From: Clostridia bacterium
GTDB lineage: Bacteria; Bacillota; Clostridia; UMGS1883
Direction: 5' to 3'
NCBI GenBank assembly: GCA_021202495.1
Contig: JAJQCX010000111.1
Location: 1 to 31,723 of the forward strand
DNA: 31,723 bases
Shown in pieces: positions 24,164 to 31,710 of the stretch (position 1 is its first letter; each line of letters opens with the position of its first letter). The notes beneath the pieces are model-generated. The model did no database searches, was not told the origin of the DNA, and saw only the letters and a list, made by a program, of their open reading frames with translations. Both the position numbers and the translations under genes were made by a program.

Positions 24164-25069
24164 ATGGAAAGACTTCTGATAACAAATATACAGCGCTTTT
24201 CGACGAAGGACGGACCGGGGATAAGGACGAGCGTCTTTTTTAAGGGGTGCCCGTTAAAGTGCATGTGGTGCCACAACCCCGAAACGCAGTCGCCATTCTC
24301 CGAGCTGATGTACAGCAGGGAAAACTGCGTGCTCTGTGGAAGATGCGTCTATTCATGTCCGAACGGCGCGGTGAGCATGGCAGGCGACACAATTGTGACC
24401 GACCGCGAAAAATGCACCATGTGCGGAGAATGTACCGATGTTTGCTACTACAATGCGAGGGAAATCGCGGGGAAGGCATATTCACCGAGCGAAGTTTTCG
24501 CCGTCATCGACCGCGACAGGGCGTTTTATTCCGAATCCGGCGGCGGGGCGACGTTTTCGGGCGGAGAGTGCATGATGTACCCCGACTTTTTGGAGGAAGT
24601 GATGCGCCTTTGCAAAGCGCAAAAAATACATGCCGCGATCGACACGTCGGGCTTTGCCCCGTGGGAGGCGTTTCAAAAGGTTTTGCCCTATACCGACCTT
24701 GTGCTCTACGACATAAAGGCGTTTGACACGAAAAAGCACGAAGATCTGACCGGCGCGGGGAACGAGCTCATTTGGGAAAACTTATTTAAGCTGAGCGAGG
24801 AAGACGTTGAAATTTACCTGCGTTTGCCGCTCATTGAGGGGTGCAATGCCGATGAGGACGAAGTTTCAGCGATTGCCGAAAAGTGCGCGGGGCTTAAAAT
24901 CAGTCAAGTAAATCTATTGCCGTATCACGACATGGGAAAATATAAATATGATAAATTGGGGCGGCAATACGGCGGAGCGCAAATGGCGGCGCCAAATGAG
25001 GAAAAGCTTGAAAATTTGAAGAAAATATTTGAAGCGCACGGTTTTGCAAAAGTTAAAATCGGCGGATAA
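24164..25069 (+). CDS. hypA: Glycyl-radical enzyme activating protein (HypD activase)
   Basis: 301-residue radical SAM enzyme that installs the glycyl radical on its partner, here almost certainly the HypD-like protein 27 bases downstream. The radical SAM cluster cysteines are C29, C33 and C36 (CPLKCMWC). Two further ferredoxin-like clusters follow: C55/58/61/65 and C84/87/90/94. SAM-binding SGGE is at 131-134. The N-terminal FSTKDGPGIRTSVFFKGC is the activase signature. The symbol is used in the hydroxyproline sense and should not be confused with the hydrogenase maturation gene. Confidence 0.93.
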   Translation: MERLLITNIQRFSTKDGPGIRTSVFFKGCPLKCMWCHNPETQSPFSELMYSRENCVLCGRCVYSCPNGAVSMAGDTIVTDREKCTMCGECTDVCYYNAREIAGKAYSPSEVFAVIDRDRAFYSESGGGATFSGGECMMYPDFLEEVMRLCKAQKIHAAIDTSGFAPWEAFQKVLPYTDLVLYDIKAFDTKKHEDLTGAGNELIWENLFKLSEEDVEIYLRLPLIEGCNADEDEVSAIAEKCAGLKISQVNLLPYHDMGKYKYDKLGRQYGGAQMAAPNEEKLENLKKIFEAHGFAKVKIGG

Positions 25070-25096
25070 AATTTAGCATGGAAGGAATGACATTTT

Positions 25097-27466
25097 ATGA
25101 GAGGGTACACCGAAAGAACAAAAAAGCTGCGTGAAATGAGCGTGACGACGGATCCGCGAATTTCTATCGAAAGAGCGGTCATATTTACCGAAGCTTATCA
25201 GAAATATGAGGGAAGCGTCGATACGTCGGTTTTGCGCGCACTCGCGTTTAAGGAGTATATGGAGAGAAAGACGCTCGTCATTAACGACGGGGAGCTTATC
25301 GTGGGCGAAAAGGGCGTTGACATGCAGTGTGCGCCGACGTTCCCGGAGCTTTGCTGCCACACGCTTGAGGACATGGACGTCATGAACGCGCGTGAGCTCA
25401 TAAGCTTTAAGGTGACGGAAGAGGACAAAAAAATTCAGGCGGAGAAGATAATCCCCTATTGGGAAAACCGTTCGATACGCCACAAGATAATGAACAGCGT
25501 GTCGCAGCAGTGGAAGGACTGCTATGCGGCGGGCATGTTCACGGAATTTATGGAGCAGAGAGGCCCCGGACACACGGGCGCGGGCGGCGGCATTTACAAA
25601 AAAGGCTTTTCGGACTACAAGCGCGACATTGAAAAAAGACTTTCGGAAATTGATTTCATAAACGACCAAGACGCGTATGACAAAAAGGCGGAGCTTGAAG
25701 CGATGAGCATCGCCTGCGACGCGATAATAACGCTCGGGCACAGATATGCCGAATATGCCGAGGAATTGGCAGCAAAGGAGACCGACGAGGCTAAGAAGGC
25801 GGATTTGCTGCTCATTGCGGAAAACTGCCATGTTGTGCCGGAATTTGCACCTAAGACGTTCCATCAGGCGCTGCAGATGTATTGGTTCGTACATATCGGC
25901 GTGACGAGCGAGGTTAACCCCTGGGACGCATTCACTCCCGGAAGGCTCGACCAGCACCTTTGCCCGTTCTACGAAAAGGACGTTGCGGAGGGCAGACTCG
26001 ACTACGACAAGGCTCGCGAGCTCATGGAGTGCTTTTGGATAAAGTTCAACAACCAGCCCGCACCGCCGAAAGTAGGCATTACGCTCAAGGAAAGCGGAAC
26101 ATATACCGATTTTTGCAACATCAACACGGGCGGCATAACAGAGGACGGACGCGACGGAGTGAACCCCGTGAGCTACATTATTCTCGATACGATGGACGAA
26201 ATGAAGCTTTTGCAGCCCTCGTCAAACGTGCAGATTTCGAGAAAGACGCCGCCGGAATTTTTGCTCAGAGCGTGCGAAATTTCGCGCAAGGGCTGGGGAC
26301 AGCCGGCGTTCTACAACACGGAGGCAATTTTGCAGGAGCTTTTGAACGCGGGCAAATCCATCGCCGACGCGCGCTGCGGCTCGTCGACAGGCTGCGTCGA
26401 AACGGGCTGCCTGGGCAAGGAAAATTACGCCTTGACGGGCTATTTCAACATTCCGAAGGTGCTTGAAATAACGCTCAACAACGGCTTTGACAATTACACC
26501 GGAAAGCAGATAGGCTTAAAGACGGGCAATCCCGAAGACTTTAAGAGCTATGAAGAACTCTACGACGCTTTTATAAAGCAGATGCACTATTTTATCGACG
26601 TGAAAATTTCCGGCAACAACATCATCGAAAAGATTTTCGCAAAGTATATGCCGGTGCCGTTTCTTTCGGTTATCATGGACGACTGCATCGCAAAGGCGAA
26701 GGATTACAACTGCGGCGGTGCGCGATACAATACGTACTACATTCAGGGCGTGGGCATCGGCACGATAACGGATTCGCTTTCGGCGATAAAGTATAACGTA
26801 TACGATAAAAAGAATTTCACGATGGGCGAGCTTTTGACGGCGCTAAAATCGAACTTTGAGGGCTGCGACAGACTGCACCATTTGGTGGCGGACAAAACGC
26901 CCAAGTACGGCAACGACGACGAATACGCCGACAGCGTTATGAAGAGCGTTTTTGACGAATACTGCGGCTACATCACCGGAAGACCCACAATCAAGGGCGG
27001 ACAGTACCGCATAGACATGCTGCCGACGACGTGCCACGTTTATTTCGGCGAGGTCATGGGTGCTTCGGCAAACGGCAGATATGCGCAAAAGCCCGTTTCG
27101 GAGGGCATTTCGCCCGAAAAGGGAGCGGACGTAAACGGCCCGACCGCGGTTATCAAGAGCTGCGCGAAGATGGATCATTTAAAGACGGGCGGCACGCTGT
27201 TGAATCAGAAGTTCACGCCGGCAGTTTTAAAAGGTGACGACGGATTGAACAACCTCGCCTCGCTCATAAGAACGTATTTCGCGATGGACGGACACCACAT
27301 TCAGTTTAACGTGATTGACCGTCAGACGCTTCTTGACGCGCAGGCGCACCCTGAGGAATATAAGGATTTGATTGTCCGCGTGGCGGGCTATTCCGACCAT
27401 TTCAGGAATTTGTCAAAGGCGCTGCAGGATGAAATCATAAACAGAACCGAGCAATCGTTCGCGTAA
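25097..27466 (+). CDS. hypD: trans-4-hydroxy-L-proline dehydratase (glycyl-radical enzyme)
   Basis: 789-residue glycyl-radical enzyme matching the length and motifs I recall for C. difficile HypD. It removes water from trans-4-hydroxyproline to give pyrroline-5-carboxylate, which a reductase turns into proline. The thiyl cysteine and base are C433 and E435 in TGCVETG. H159 (RGPGHT) and D277 (NPWDAFTPGR) match HypD active-site positions offset by one. The radical glycine is G764 in RVAGYSDHF. The FMEQR, TTCHVYFGEVMGAS and NRTEQSF stretches also fit. No pyrroline-5-carboxylate reductase gene is present in the window. The gene follows its activase on one transcript. Confidence 0.93.
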   Translation: MRGYTERTKKLREMSVTTDPRISIERAVIFTEAYQKYEGSVDTSVLRALAFKEYMERKTLVINDGELIVGEKGVDMQCAPTFPELCCHTLEDMDVMNARELISFKVTEEDKKIQAEKIIPYWENRSIRHKIMNSVSQQWKDCYAAGMFTEFMEQRGPGHTGAGGGIYKKGFSDYKRDIEKRLSEIDFINDQDAYDKKAELEAMSIACDAIITLGHRYAEYAEELAAKETDEAKKADLLLIAENCHVVPEFAPKTFHQALQMYWFVHIGVTSEVNPWDAFTPGRLDQHLCPFYEKDVAEGRLDYDKARELMECFWIKFNNQPAPPKVGITLKESGTYTDFCNINTGGITEDGRDGVNPVSYIILDTMDEMKLLQPSSNVQISRKTPPEFLLRACEISRKGWGQPAFYNTEAILQELLNAGKSIADARCGSSTGCVETGCLGKENYALTGYFNIPKVLEITLNNGFDNYTGKQIGLKTGNPEDFKSYEELYDAFIKQMHYFIDVKISGNNIIEKIFAKYMPVPFLSVIMDDCIAKAKDYNCGGARYNTYYIQGVGIGTITDSLSAIKYNVYDKKNFTMGELLTALKSNFEGCDRLHHLVADKTPKYGNDDEYADSVMKSVFDEYCGYITGRPTIKGGQYRIDMLPTTCHVYFGEVMGASANGRYAQKPVSEGISPEKGADVNGPTAVIKSCAKMDHLKTGGTLLNQKFTPAVLKGDDGLNNLASLIRTYFAMDGHHIQFNVIDRQTLLDAQAHPEEYKDLIVRVAGYSDHFRNLSKALQDEIINRTEQSFA

Positions 27467-27477
27467 AAAGTAAAGGG

Positions 27478-27500
27478 GAGCCGCAAAAGTGCGGCTCTCT
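27478..27500 (+). terminator. Hairpin after hypD
   Basis: GAGCCGC at 27478-27484 and GCGGCTC at 27491-27497 form a 7-bp stem, followed by a weak T-rich TCTGTTGTT. It probably stops or reduces transcription into the esterase gene, which starts 46 bases after the stem. Confidence 0.6.
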
Positions 27501-27523
27501 GTTGTTAAGAAAGGATAAGGCAA

Positions 27524-28324
27524 ATGGAAAAGCTGATTAAACCGAAAGCCGACGAGGCAATTTTTGAAAGGCGCGGGGGTGTGAAATACGGAAATGCGGA
27601 GAGCATAACATACTATTCAAAAACGGCGGAGCGAGACACGAGGGCGAACGTTATTTTGCCGCCCGAATTTGACAAGAATAAAAAATACCCGGTGTTATAT
27701 ATTCTGCACGGCTACACCGATAATGAAAATTGGATGCTGCGCGAGGACGTGGGGCTTTTAAATATGCTCGGCAATCTGACGGCGGCGGGCGAAATAAAGG
27801 AAATGATTGTCGTGCTGCCGTACATTTTCTGCTCGAAGGAAAAGAGCATCTGCGACGGCATGAATTTGGAAAATACGCTTTGCTACGATAATTTCATAAA
27901 CGACCTTCAAACCGACCTTATGCCCTATATTAACGCGCATTTCCCCGTTAAAAACGGACGGGAAAATTGCGCCATAACCGGCTTTTCACAGGGCGGACGC
28001 GAGGCGCTTTTCATAGGAATTAAAATGCCCGACACATTCGCCTATGTTGGAGCGGCGTGCCCCGCGCCGGGGCTTGTGCCTATCCCAAACTCGCCCATGC
28101 ACCCGGGACAGATTGAAGAGGCGGAATTGACGTTTGACGAAAACACACTCACCTTTATATCCTCCGGCGAAAACGATGATGTGGTAGGAATTTTCCCGCA
28201 ATTATATCACAATTTGCTCATTAAAAACGGAAACAAAAACCTGTGGCACCTTATTCCGCAAGGCTTTCACGACCCAAGCAGCGTGAAGCAACACCTTTAT
28301 AATTTTGTGAGGCTGATTTTTTAA
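27524..28324 (+). CDS. Alpha/beta-hydrolase, esterase family
   Basis: 266-residue cytoplasmic hydrolase of the esterase-D/feruloyl-esterase-like class. VLYILHGYTDNENW (residues 57-70) gives the oxyanion region. The nucleophile is S155 in GFSQGG. The likely aspartate is in SGENDD and the histidine in QGFHD near residue 249. No signal peptide is visible, so it probably acts on an internal ester such as an acetylated sugar or a phenolic ester; substrate unknown. AAAGGA precedes the ATG. It follows hypD on the same strand after a hairpin, so a functional link is uncertain. Confidence 0.85.
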   Translation: MEKLIKPKADEAIFERRGGVKYGNAESITYYSKTAERDTRANVILPPEFDKNKKYPVLYILHGYTDNENWMLREDVGLLNMLGNLTAAGEIKEMIVVLPYIFCSKEKSICDGMNLENTLCYDNFINDLQTDLMPYINAHFPVKNGRENCAITGFSQGGREALFIGIKMPDTFAYVGAACPAPGLVPIPNSPMHPGQIEEAELTFDENTLTFISSGENDDVVGIFPQLYHNLLIKNGNKNLWHLIPQGFHDPSSVKQHLYNFVRLIF

Positions 28325-28333
28325 TTGAAGTTC

Positions 28334-28374
28334 AAAAAAACACGATTACCCGTTTTCGGATAACCGTGTTTTTT
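28334..28374. terminator. Two-way terminator between esterase and rubrerythrin genes
   Basis: A 12-bp stem (CACGATTACCCG with CGGATAACCGTG, two G-U or mismatched pairs) with TTTT loop is flanked by an A7 run on the left and a T6 run on the right. It can end transcription from both convergent genes. Confidence 0.88.
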
Positions 28375-28387
28375 ATGATATTTAAAA

Positions 28388-28939
28388 TCAGCTGAAATAT
28401 CTGTTGAGCAGTCCCTCAAACGCGCAGCCGTGACGCGCTTCATCCTTTGCCATTTCATGCACTGTGTCGTGGATTGCGTCGTAGTTGAGCTCCTTCGCGA
28501 GCTTTGCAAGCTCAAGCTTGCCTGCCGTCGCGCCGTTTTCCGCGTCGCGGCGCAGCTCAAGGTTCTTCTTTGTCGAGGTTGTAACAACCTCTCCCAAAAG
28601 CTCTGCGAATTTTGCAGCGTGACCCGCTTCCTCATAAGCAGCCTTTTCGTAGAACGCCGCAACCTCGGGGTAGCCCTCGCGGTCAGCCTGACGCGCCATT
28701 GCAAGGTACATTCCGACCTCGCTGCACTCGCCTTCAAAATTAGCCTTCAATCCCTCGTAAACTCTTTCGTCAATCTTATCCTTCGCGCCCACGCCGATAA
28801 CATGCTCGCAAGCCCAAGAAAGCTTGCCTTCCTCCATCTTTGTGAACTTTTCGCCCGGAACGCCGCAAAGCGGGCACTTCTCCGGGGGCTCGTTCCCCTC
28901 GTGAACATATCCGCATACAGGACATACATACTTTGCCAT
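28388..28939 (-). CDS. rbr: Reverse rubrerythrin
   Basis: 183-residue non-haem iron peroxidase that protects anaerobes from hydrogen peroxide and oxygen. The rubredoxin-like iron site comes first (C6, C9, C22, C25) and the ferritin-like di-iron domain follows, so the domain order is reversed relative to classic rubrerythrin. Di-iron ligands are in EGECSEVGMYL, EEAGHAAKF and DEARHG. The ribosome-binding site is AAAGGAG. Its promoter holds a perfect 7-1-7 Fur-type box, so iron or peroxide control is likely. Confidence 0.95.
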   Translation of the reverse strand: MAKYVCPVCGYVHEGNEPPEKCPLCGVPGEKFTKMEEGKLSWACEHVIGVGAKDKIDERVYEGLKANFEGECSEVGMYLAMARQADREGYPEVAAFYEKAAYEEAGHAAKFAELLGEVVTTSTKKNLELRRDAENGATAGKLELAKLAKELNYDAIHDTVHEMAKDEARHGCAFEGLLNRYFS

Positions 28940-28967
28940 AATTTTTGTCTCCTTTCGTTCTGTATTG

Positions 28968-28997
28968 ATTTTATTTGATAATGATTATCACTTTCAA
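28968..28997 (-). promoter_or_regulatory. Promoter of reverse rubrerythrin with Fur box
   Basis: On the minus strand TTGAAA (28997-28992) and TAAAAT (28973-28968) have an 18-base spacer. The 15-bp palindrome TGATAATGATTATCA at 28976-28990 fills the spacer. It is an exact match to the Bacillus Fur box 7-1-7 consensus and close to the PerR box. Confidence 0.85.
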
Positions 28998-29023
28998 AAA
29001 TATTATAATGTATCGGCTATCGG

Positions 29024-29587
29024 TTAGTCAACACAAATTTGATTTGTTTTCAATCTGTTCACATATTCATTGGTCTTTAATATTCCTATCAACGATTTTC
29101 CATCCTTTATCTCCCCGCTCATGCACTTTTCGACGAGCGTTTCAAGCTTCACCTTTTCGACGATAAGAAATTCGTCAACGTCGCGATGCAGCTTGCCCTC
29201 ATAAAGCCCTGTCGCAAGAAAGATGTGCAGCGTTTCCGTGCAAAAGCCGGGCGATGCATAGCTTGCCCCGAGATAGACAAAATTATCCGCGCAAAGCCCA
29301 ATCTCTTCCTCAAGCTCTCGTTTTGCGCACTCTATAGGCTCCTCTCCGCCCTCCATTTTGCCCGCCGGAATTTCGTAAATCATGTCGTCATACGGACGGC
29401 GGTACTGCCATTCCATATATATTTCGCCCTCGTCGGTCAGCGCCACAATGCCCACTCCGCCCGGATGCTCGACAATTTCGCGCGACGCGACGCGCCCCGC
29501 GGGAGTTTCAACCTTGTCAAGGCGCATTTTGACAATTCTGCCCTCAAATTTGTATTCTCTGCTGATTTCCTTTTCTCTCAAATCCAT
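29024..29587 (-). CDS. nudF: NUDIX hydrolase, ADP-ribose pyrophosphatase
   Basis: 187-residue enzyme that splits ADP-ribose to AMP and ribose 5-phosphate. The NUDIX box is complete: G76, E82, R90, E91, E94, E95 and G97 in the GKMEGGEEP...RELEEEIGL stretch. MEWQYRRPYDDMIYEIPAG upstream is typical of the ADP-ribose subgroup. The start lies 5 bases after the stop of the beta-propeller gene upstream, and AAGG precedes the ATG, so they form one operon. Rubrerythrin follows 84 bases downstream with its own promoter. Confidence 0.94.
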   Translation of the reverse strand: MDLREKEISREYKFEGRIVKMRLDKVETPAGRVASREIVEHPGGVGIVALTDEGEIYMEWQYRRPYDDMIYEIPAGKMEGGEEPIECAKRELEEEIGLCADNFVYLGASYASPGFCTETLHIFLATGLYEGKLHRDVDEFLIVEKVKLETLVEKCMSGEIKDGKSLIGILKTNEYVNRLKTNQICVD

Positions 29588-29592
29588 TTTCC

Positions 29593-31092
29593 TTACCGCC
29601 TTTCCGAAACTATGTCAACCATATTGTCCCGCATGAGTATTATTTTATCTTCCGTCTTTACAATGCCGAAAAGCACGCTTTCGGGTCTCACAAGCCTTGC
29701 GCTGCCGTCCGTCGTGGCCGAATGGTCACGGTTCCAATCGGAAGTTGAAAGCACGTTTGCGCTCTTTTTGCCGTTCAGGAAAACCTCAAAGCCGCGCACC
29801 TCAATTTTTGCCTCGCTGTCATCGTATATCACGCCCTCTGTGTCTTTCCCGCACTCGATTTCCTCCGCGATTTCGTATCTGTCGCAAAGTTCCTTGCCGC
29901 CGTAGACAATGCTTGTCGGAAATCCCTTCGGAAACTCCGCGTTCACTATCCAGTACCAATAGTCGCCGCTCATCCACATTAGCTCTCCGCCCTCGGGCTT
30001 ATACGGGCGGACATTGTTATATTTGCTTTCCTTCGTAACATCTTCGCGCACAACGCCGTGTGTGCCTACTGTGTATTTTTCAATCTCGAACGCCGTCCCC
30101 ATCGGCACGGATGCATAAACTACGCCCTTGTCATCATAATCGAGGCTCATGCCGCCGCTGTAGCAATATTCAATATCCGATTTATGAAATTTCCGCGCAT
30201 TTGCGAGAAACACCTTTTTCCATTCGCCGTTTTCATAATATGTATAATAATATTTCTGCGTCTTCTTATCATCCGCAATGCGCACAATTGCCGCGGCAAC
30301 ACTGTTTTCTCTCAGGCACACGTCCCACACCCAGCCGCGTTCGGACACTCTGTAATCGTCCACAACGAACGCGGGATCGGTCTCGTACCCGCTCACGGTA
30401 AACGGGCTTTCATCGACGTTTTTCTTCAAAACATTGCCCTCAATGTCGCAGAGCGTATAATCCTTCACGTCAAGGCACGAATAATAGACGCACGTCGGGC
30501 AAATGTTATCGGGGTGTGTTGCGGAGTAGACGATATGTATTTTTCCTTTTTTATCCGACACATATTTTGCGTAAGGCCTGCACCCCGCGCCCTGAACTGT
30601 CGAGCGCACAATCTGAAACGGCTTTGTCACAAACCTCACATCGTCGTTTTCATCCGGCATCGTGAGGCACGCGCAGGTCGGGTGCCAGCCTGCGCCGCGG
30701 TAGCAAAGATATATATGCTCATCATCCCCATCCATGATAAAAAGCGACGGATATGTCGTATTATGCTCGGTTTCAAGCCGTTTTTCCTCGCCGAGCTCGG
30801 TTATGTCGTTTTTCTTTTTTGAAATTCTGTAATAAAAGCACGCCTCATCGGTGTGGCGCGAATAGATTATCATTATTCTTTCGTCGGGCAGCACAAGAAA
30901 CGTCGGATTATCATGGTCGTCCGGCTGAAAATTGGATCGCACCAAAACGCTCGTCTTTTTTCCGTCCTCAATCATGCTCGCTTTTATGTTGCCATGTACG
31001 TCGATACATCCGACAAACGTCTTTCCCTTATGCGTCAAAGCCCGCGGGTCGGCGAACCAGCACCACGCGCCTTCTTTTTCAATAATATTCAC
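29593..31092 (-). CDS. BNR repeat-containing beta-propeller protein
   Basis: 499-residue protein without a signal peptide, so probably cytoplasmic. The N-terminal GAWCWFADPRAL (residues 8-19) and repeated blade motifs (HDNPTFLVLPDERIMIIYS, GKIHIVYSATHPDN) match the BNR_4 propeller family, which is linked to polysaccharide lyases and glycosidases. Catalytic residues cannot be assigned. A C-terminal domain (about 420-499) is different in character. The start is GTG at 31092, 6 bases after GGAGGG; a frame extension to 31146 crosses a terminator hairpin and is rejected. The only evident upstream promoter is that of the small RNA at 31130-31209. Confidence 0.75.
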   Translation of the reverse strand: MNIIEKEGAWCWFADPRALTHKGKTFVGCIDVHGNIKASMIEDGKKTSVLVRSNFQPDDHDNPTFLVLPDERIMIIYSRHTDEACFYYRISKKKNDITELGEEKRLETEHNTTYPSLFIMDGDDEHIYLCYRGAGWHPTCACLTMPDENDDVRFVTKPFQIVRSTVQGAGCRPYAKYVSDKKGKIHIVYSATHPDNICPTCVYYSCLDVKDYTLCDIEGNVLKKNVDESPFTVSGYETDPAFVVDDYRVSERGWVWDVCLRENSVAAAIVRIADDKKTQKYYYTYYENGEWKKVFLANARKFHKSDIEYCYSGGMSLDYDDKGVVYASVPMGTAFEIEKYTVGTHGVVREDVTKESKYNNVRPYKPEGGELMWMSGDYWYWIVNAEFPKGFPTSIVYGGKELCDRYEIAEEIECGKDTEGVIYDDSEAKIEVRGFEVFLNGKKSANVLSTSDWNRDHSATTDGSARLVRPESVLFGIVKTEDKIILMRDNMVDIVSERR

Positions 31093-31129
31093 ATCAATCC
31101 CTCCCAATCTTTCTTTATTCCCGCCTCCC

Positions 31130-31209
31130 AAAAAAAAGACAGACAATTTAAAATCTTGTCTGTCACTAAAAGGAGGGAAAATGAAAAAAGTTTTGTACCT
31201 TTGCGGTAC
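31130..31209 (-). ncRNA. Candidate anti-Shine-Dalgarno small RNA, copy 1
   Basis: Predicted RNA of about 80 nt starting at G31209. It opens with a 5-bp hairpin GUACC/GGUAC around GCAAA. A 30-nt unpaired stretch (31194-31165) contains CAUUUUCCCUCCUUUU, complementary to AAAAGGAGGG followed by AAAAUG. It ends in a hairpin GACAGACAA/TTGTCTGTC (arms at 31156-31164 and 31138-31146) followed by U8. The plus strand therefore shows a fake strong start site (AGGAGGGAAAATG) at 31171-31183. The layout resembles streptococcal csRNAs and Listeria LhrC; family membership was not tested. Confidence 0.78.
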
Positions 31210-31215
31210 ATATAT

Positions 31216-31244
31216 ATTATACCAAACCGTCCTCTTTTATGCAA
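31216..31244 (-). promoter_or_regulatory. Promoter of small RNA copy 1
   Basis: On the minus strand TTGCAT (31244-31239) and TATAAT (31221-31216) have a 17-base spacer, with TGG before the -10 as an extended element. The start point falls 7 bases on, at the first base of the 5' hairpin. Confidence 0.85.
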
Positions 31245-31302
31245 CTATCGAAATTCACGACTTTTAACGATTTTTTACCCCCATTTTTATGCACTTTTCA
31301 CA

Positions 31303-31344
31303 GGCAACGTGCCGTTGCATCCTTCTTCGCGGACAACGGTGCGG
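31303..31344. repeat. Direct repeat copy A (42 bases)
   Basis: This copy matches 31402-31443 at nearly all positions; both begin GGCAACGTGCCGTTGCATCC and both contain TCGCGGAC and GTGCGG. The first part forms a GCAACG/CGTTGC hairpin with a TGC loop. Looser similarity continues into CGCTCGCG beyond it, giving a repeat period of 99 bases. Confidence 0.85.
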
Positions 31345-31401
31345 TGCCAACTTTTTCGATACCGCTCGCGCTGCGGCGTGGGCTTGTTTTCCCGGAATGC
31401 C

Positions 31402-31443
31402 GGCAACGTGCCGTTGCATCCTTCCTCGCGGACGCAAGTGCGG
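31402..31443. repeat. Direct repeat copy B (42 bases)
   Basis: Second copy of the unit at 31303-31344, 99 bases away, with a few substitutions including TTCCTCG for TTCTTCG. It retains the GCAACG/CGTTGC hairpin. Confidence 0.85.
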
Positions 31444-31518
31444 CGATAAATAAAAGTATGGCGCTCGCGTTGCAGCTTATGCGGGGTATGGTTCCCGTTT
31501 ATGCGCGTATTCCAAACG

Positions 31519-31599
31519 AAAAAAAGAGGACAGACAATATGAAACTTGTCTGTCACTAAAAGGAGGGAAAATGAAAAAAGTTTCGTACCTTTTCGGTAC
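31519..31599 (-). ncRNA. Candidate anti-Shine-Dalgarno small RNA, copy 2
   Basis: Predicted RNA of about 81 nt starting at G31599. The 5' hairpin is GUACC/GGUAC around GAAAA. The unpaired stretch is identical to copy 1 in its ACUUUUUUCAUUUUCCCUCC core. The terminator arms GACAGACAA (31529-31537) and TTGTCTGTC (31546-31554) are identical, with a different 8-base loop, and are followed by CUCU7. Conserved stems with changed loops between copies indicate selection on RNA structure. Confidence 0.78.
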
Positions 31600-31605
31600 A
31601 ATTGA

Positions 31606-31634
31606 ATTATAGCAAATAATATTCAATTTTGCAA
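31606..31634 (-). promoter_or_regulatory. Promoter of small RNA copy 2
   Basis: On the minus strand TTGCAA (31634-31629) and TATAAT (31611-31606) have a 17-base spacer and TGC before the -10. Spacing to the 5' hairpin is the same 7 bases as in copy 1, although the spacer sequences differ. Confidence 0.85.
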
Positions 31635-31710
31635 TATTCCGATTGACAAAAATATTGAAATTTTTTAACTCTTTTTTTGTGCAGTTTTTCATATCATACT
31701 CCAATAAAAT

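Noticed and set aside
31181..31267. Plus-strand peptide MKKVLYLCGTYILY with a strong ribosome-binding site, and its 13-residue counterpart at 31571
   Set aside because: The ribosome-binding site and ATG are the complement of the unpaired stretch of the minus-strand RNAs. The peptides diverge after a few residues, whereas the RNA stems, promoters and terminators are preserved on the minus strand.
31239..31559. Frame with repeated RQRAVASF peptide
   Set aside because: It is a translation of the 99-base direct repeat; no ribosome-binding site and no family.
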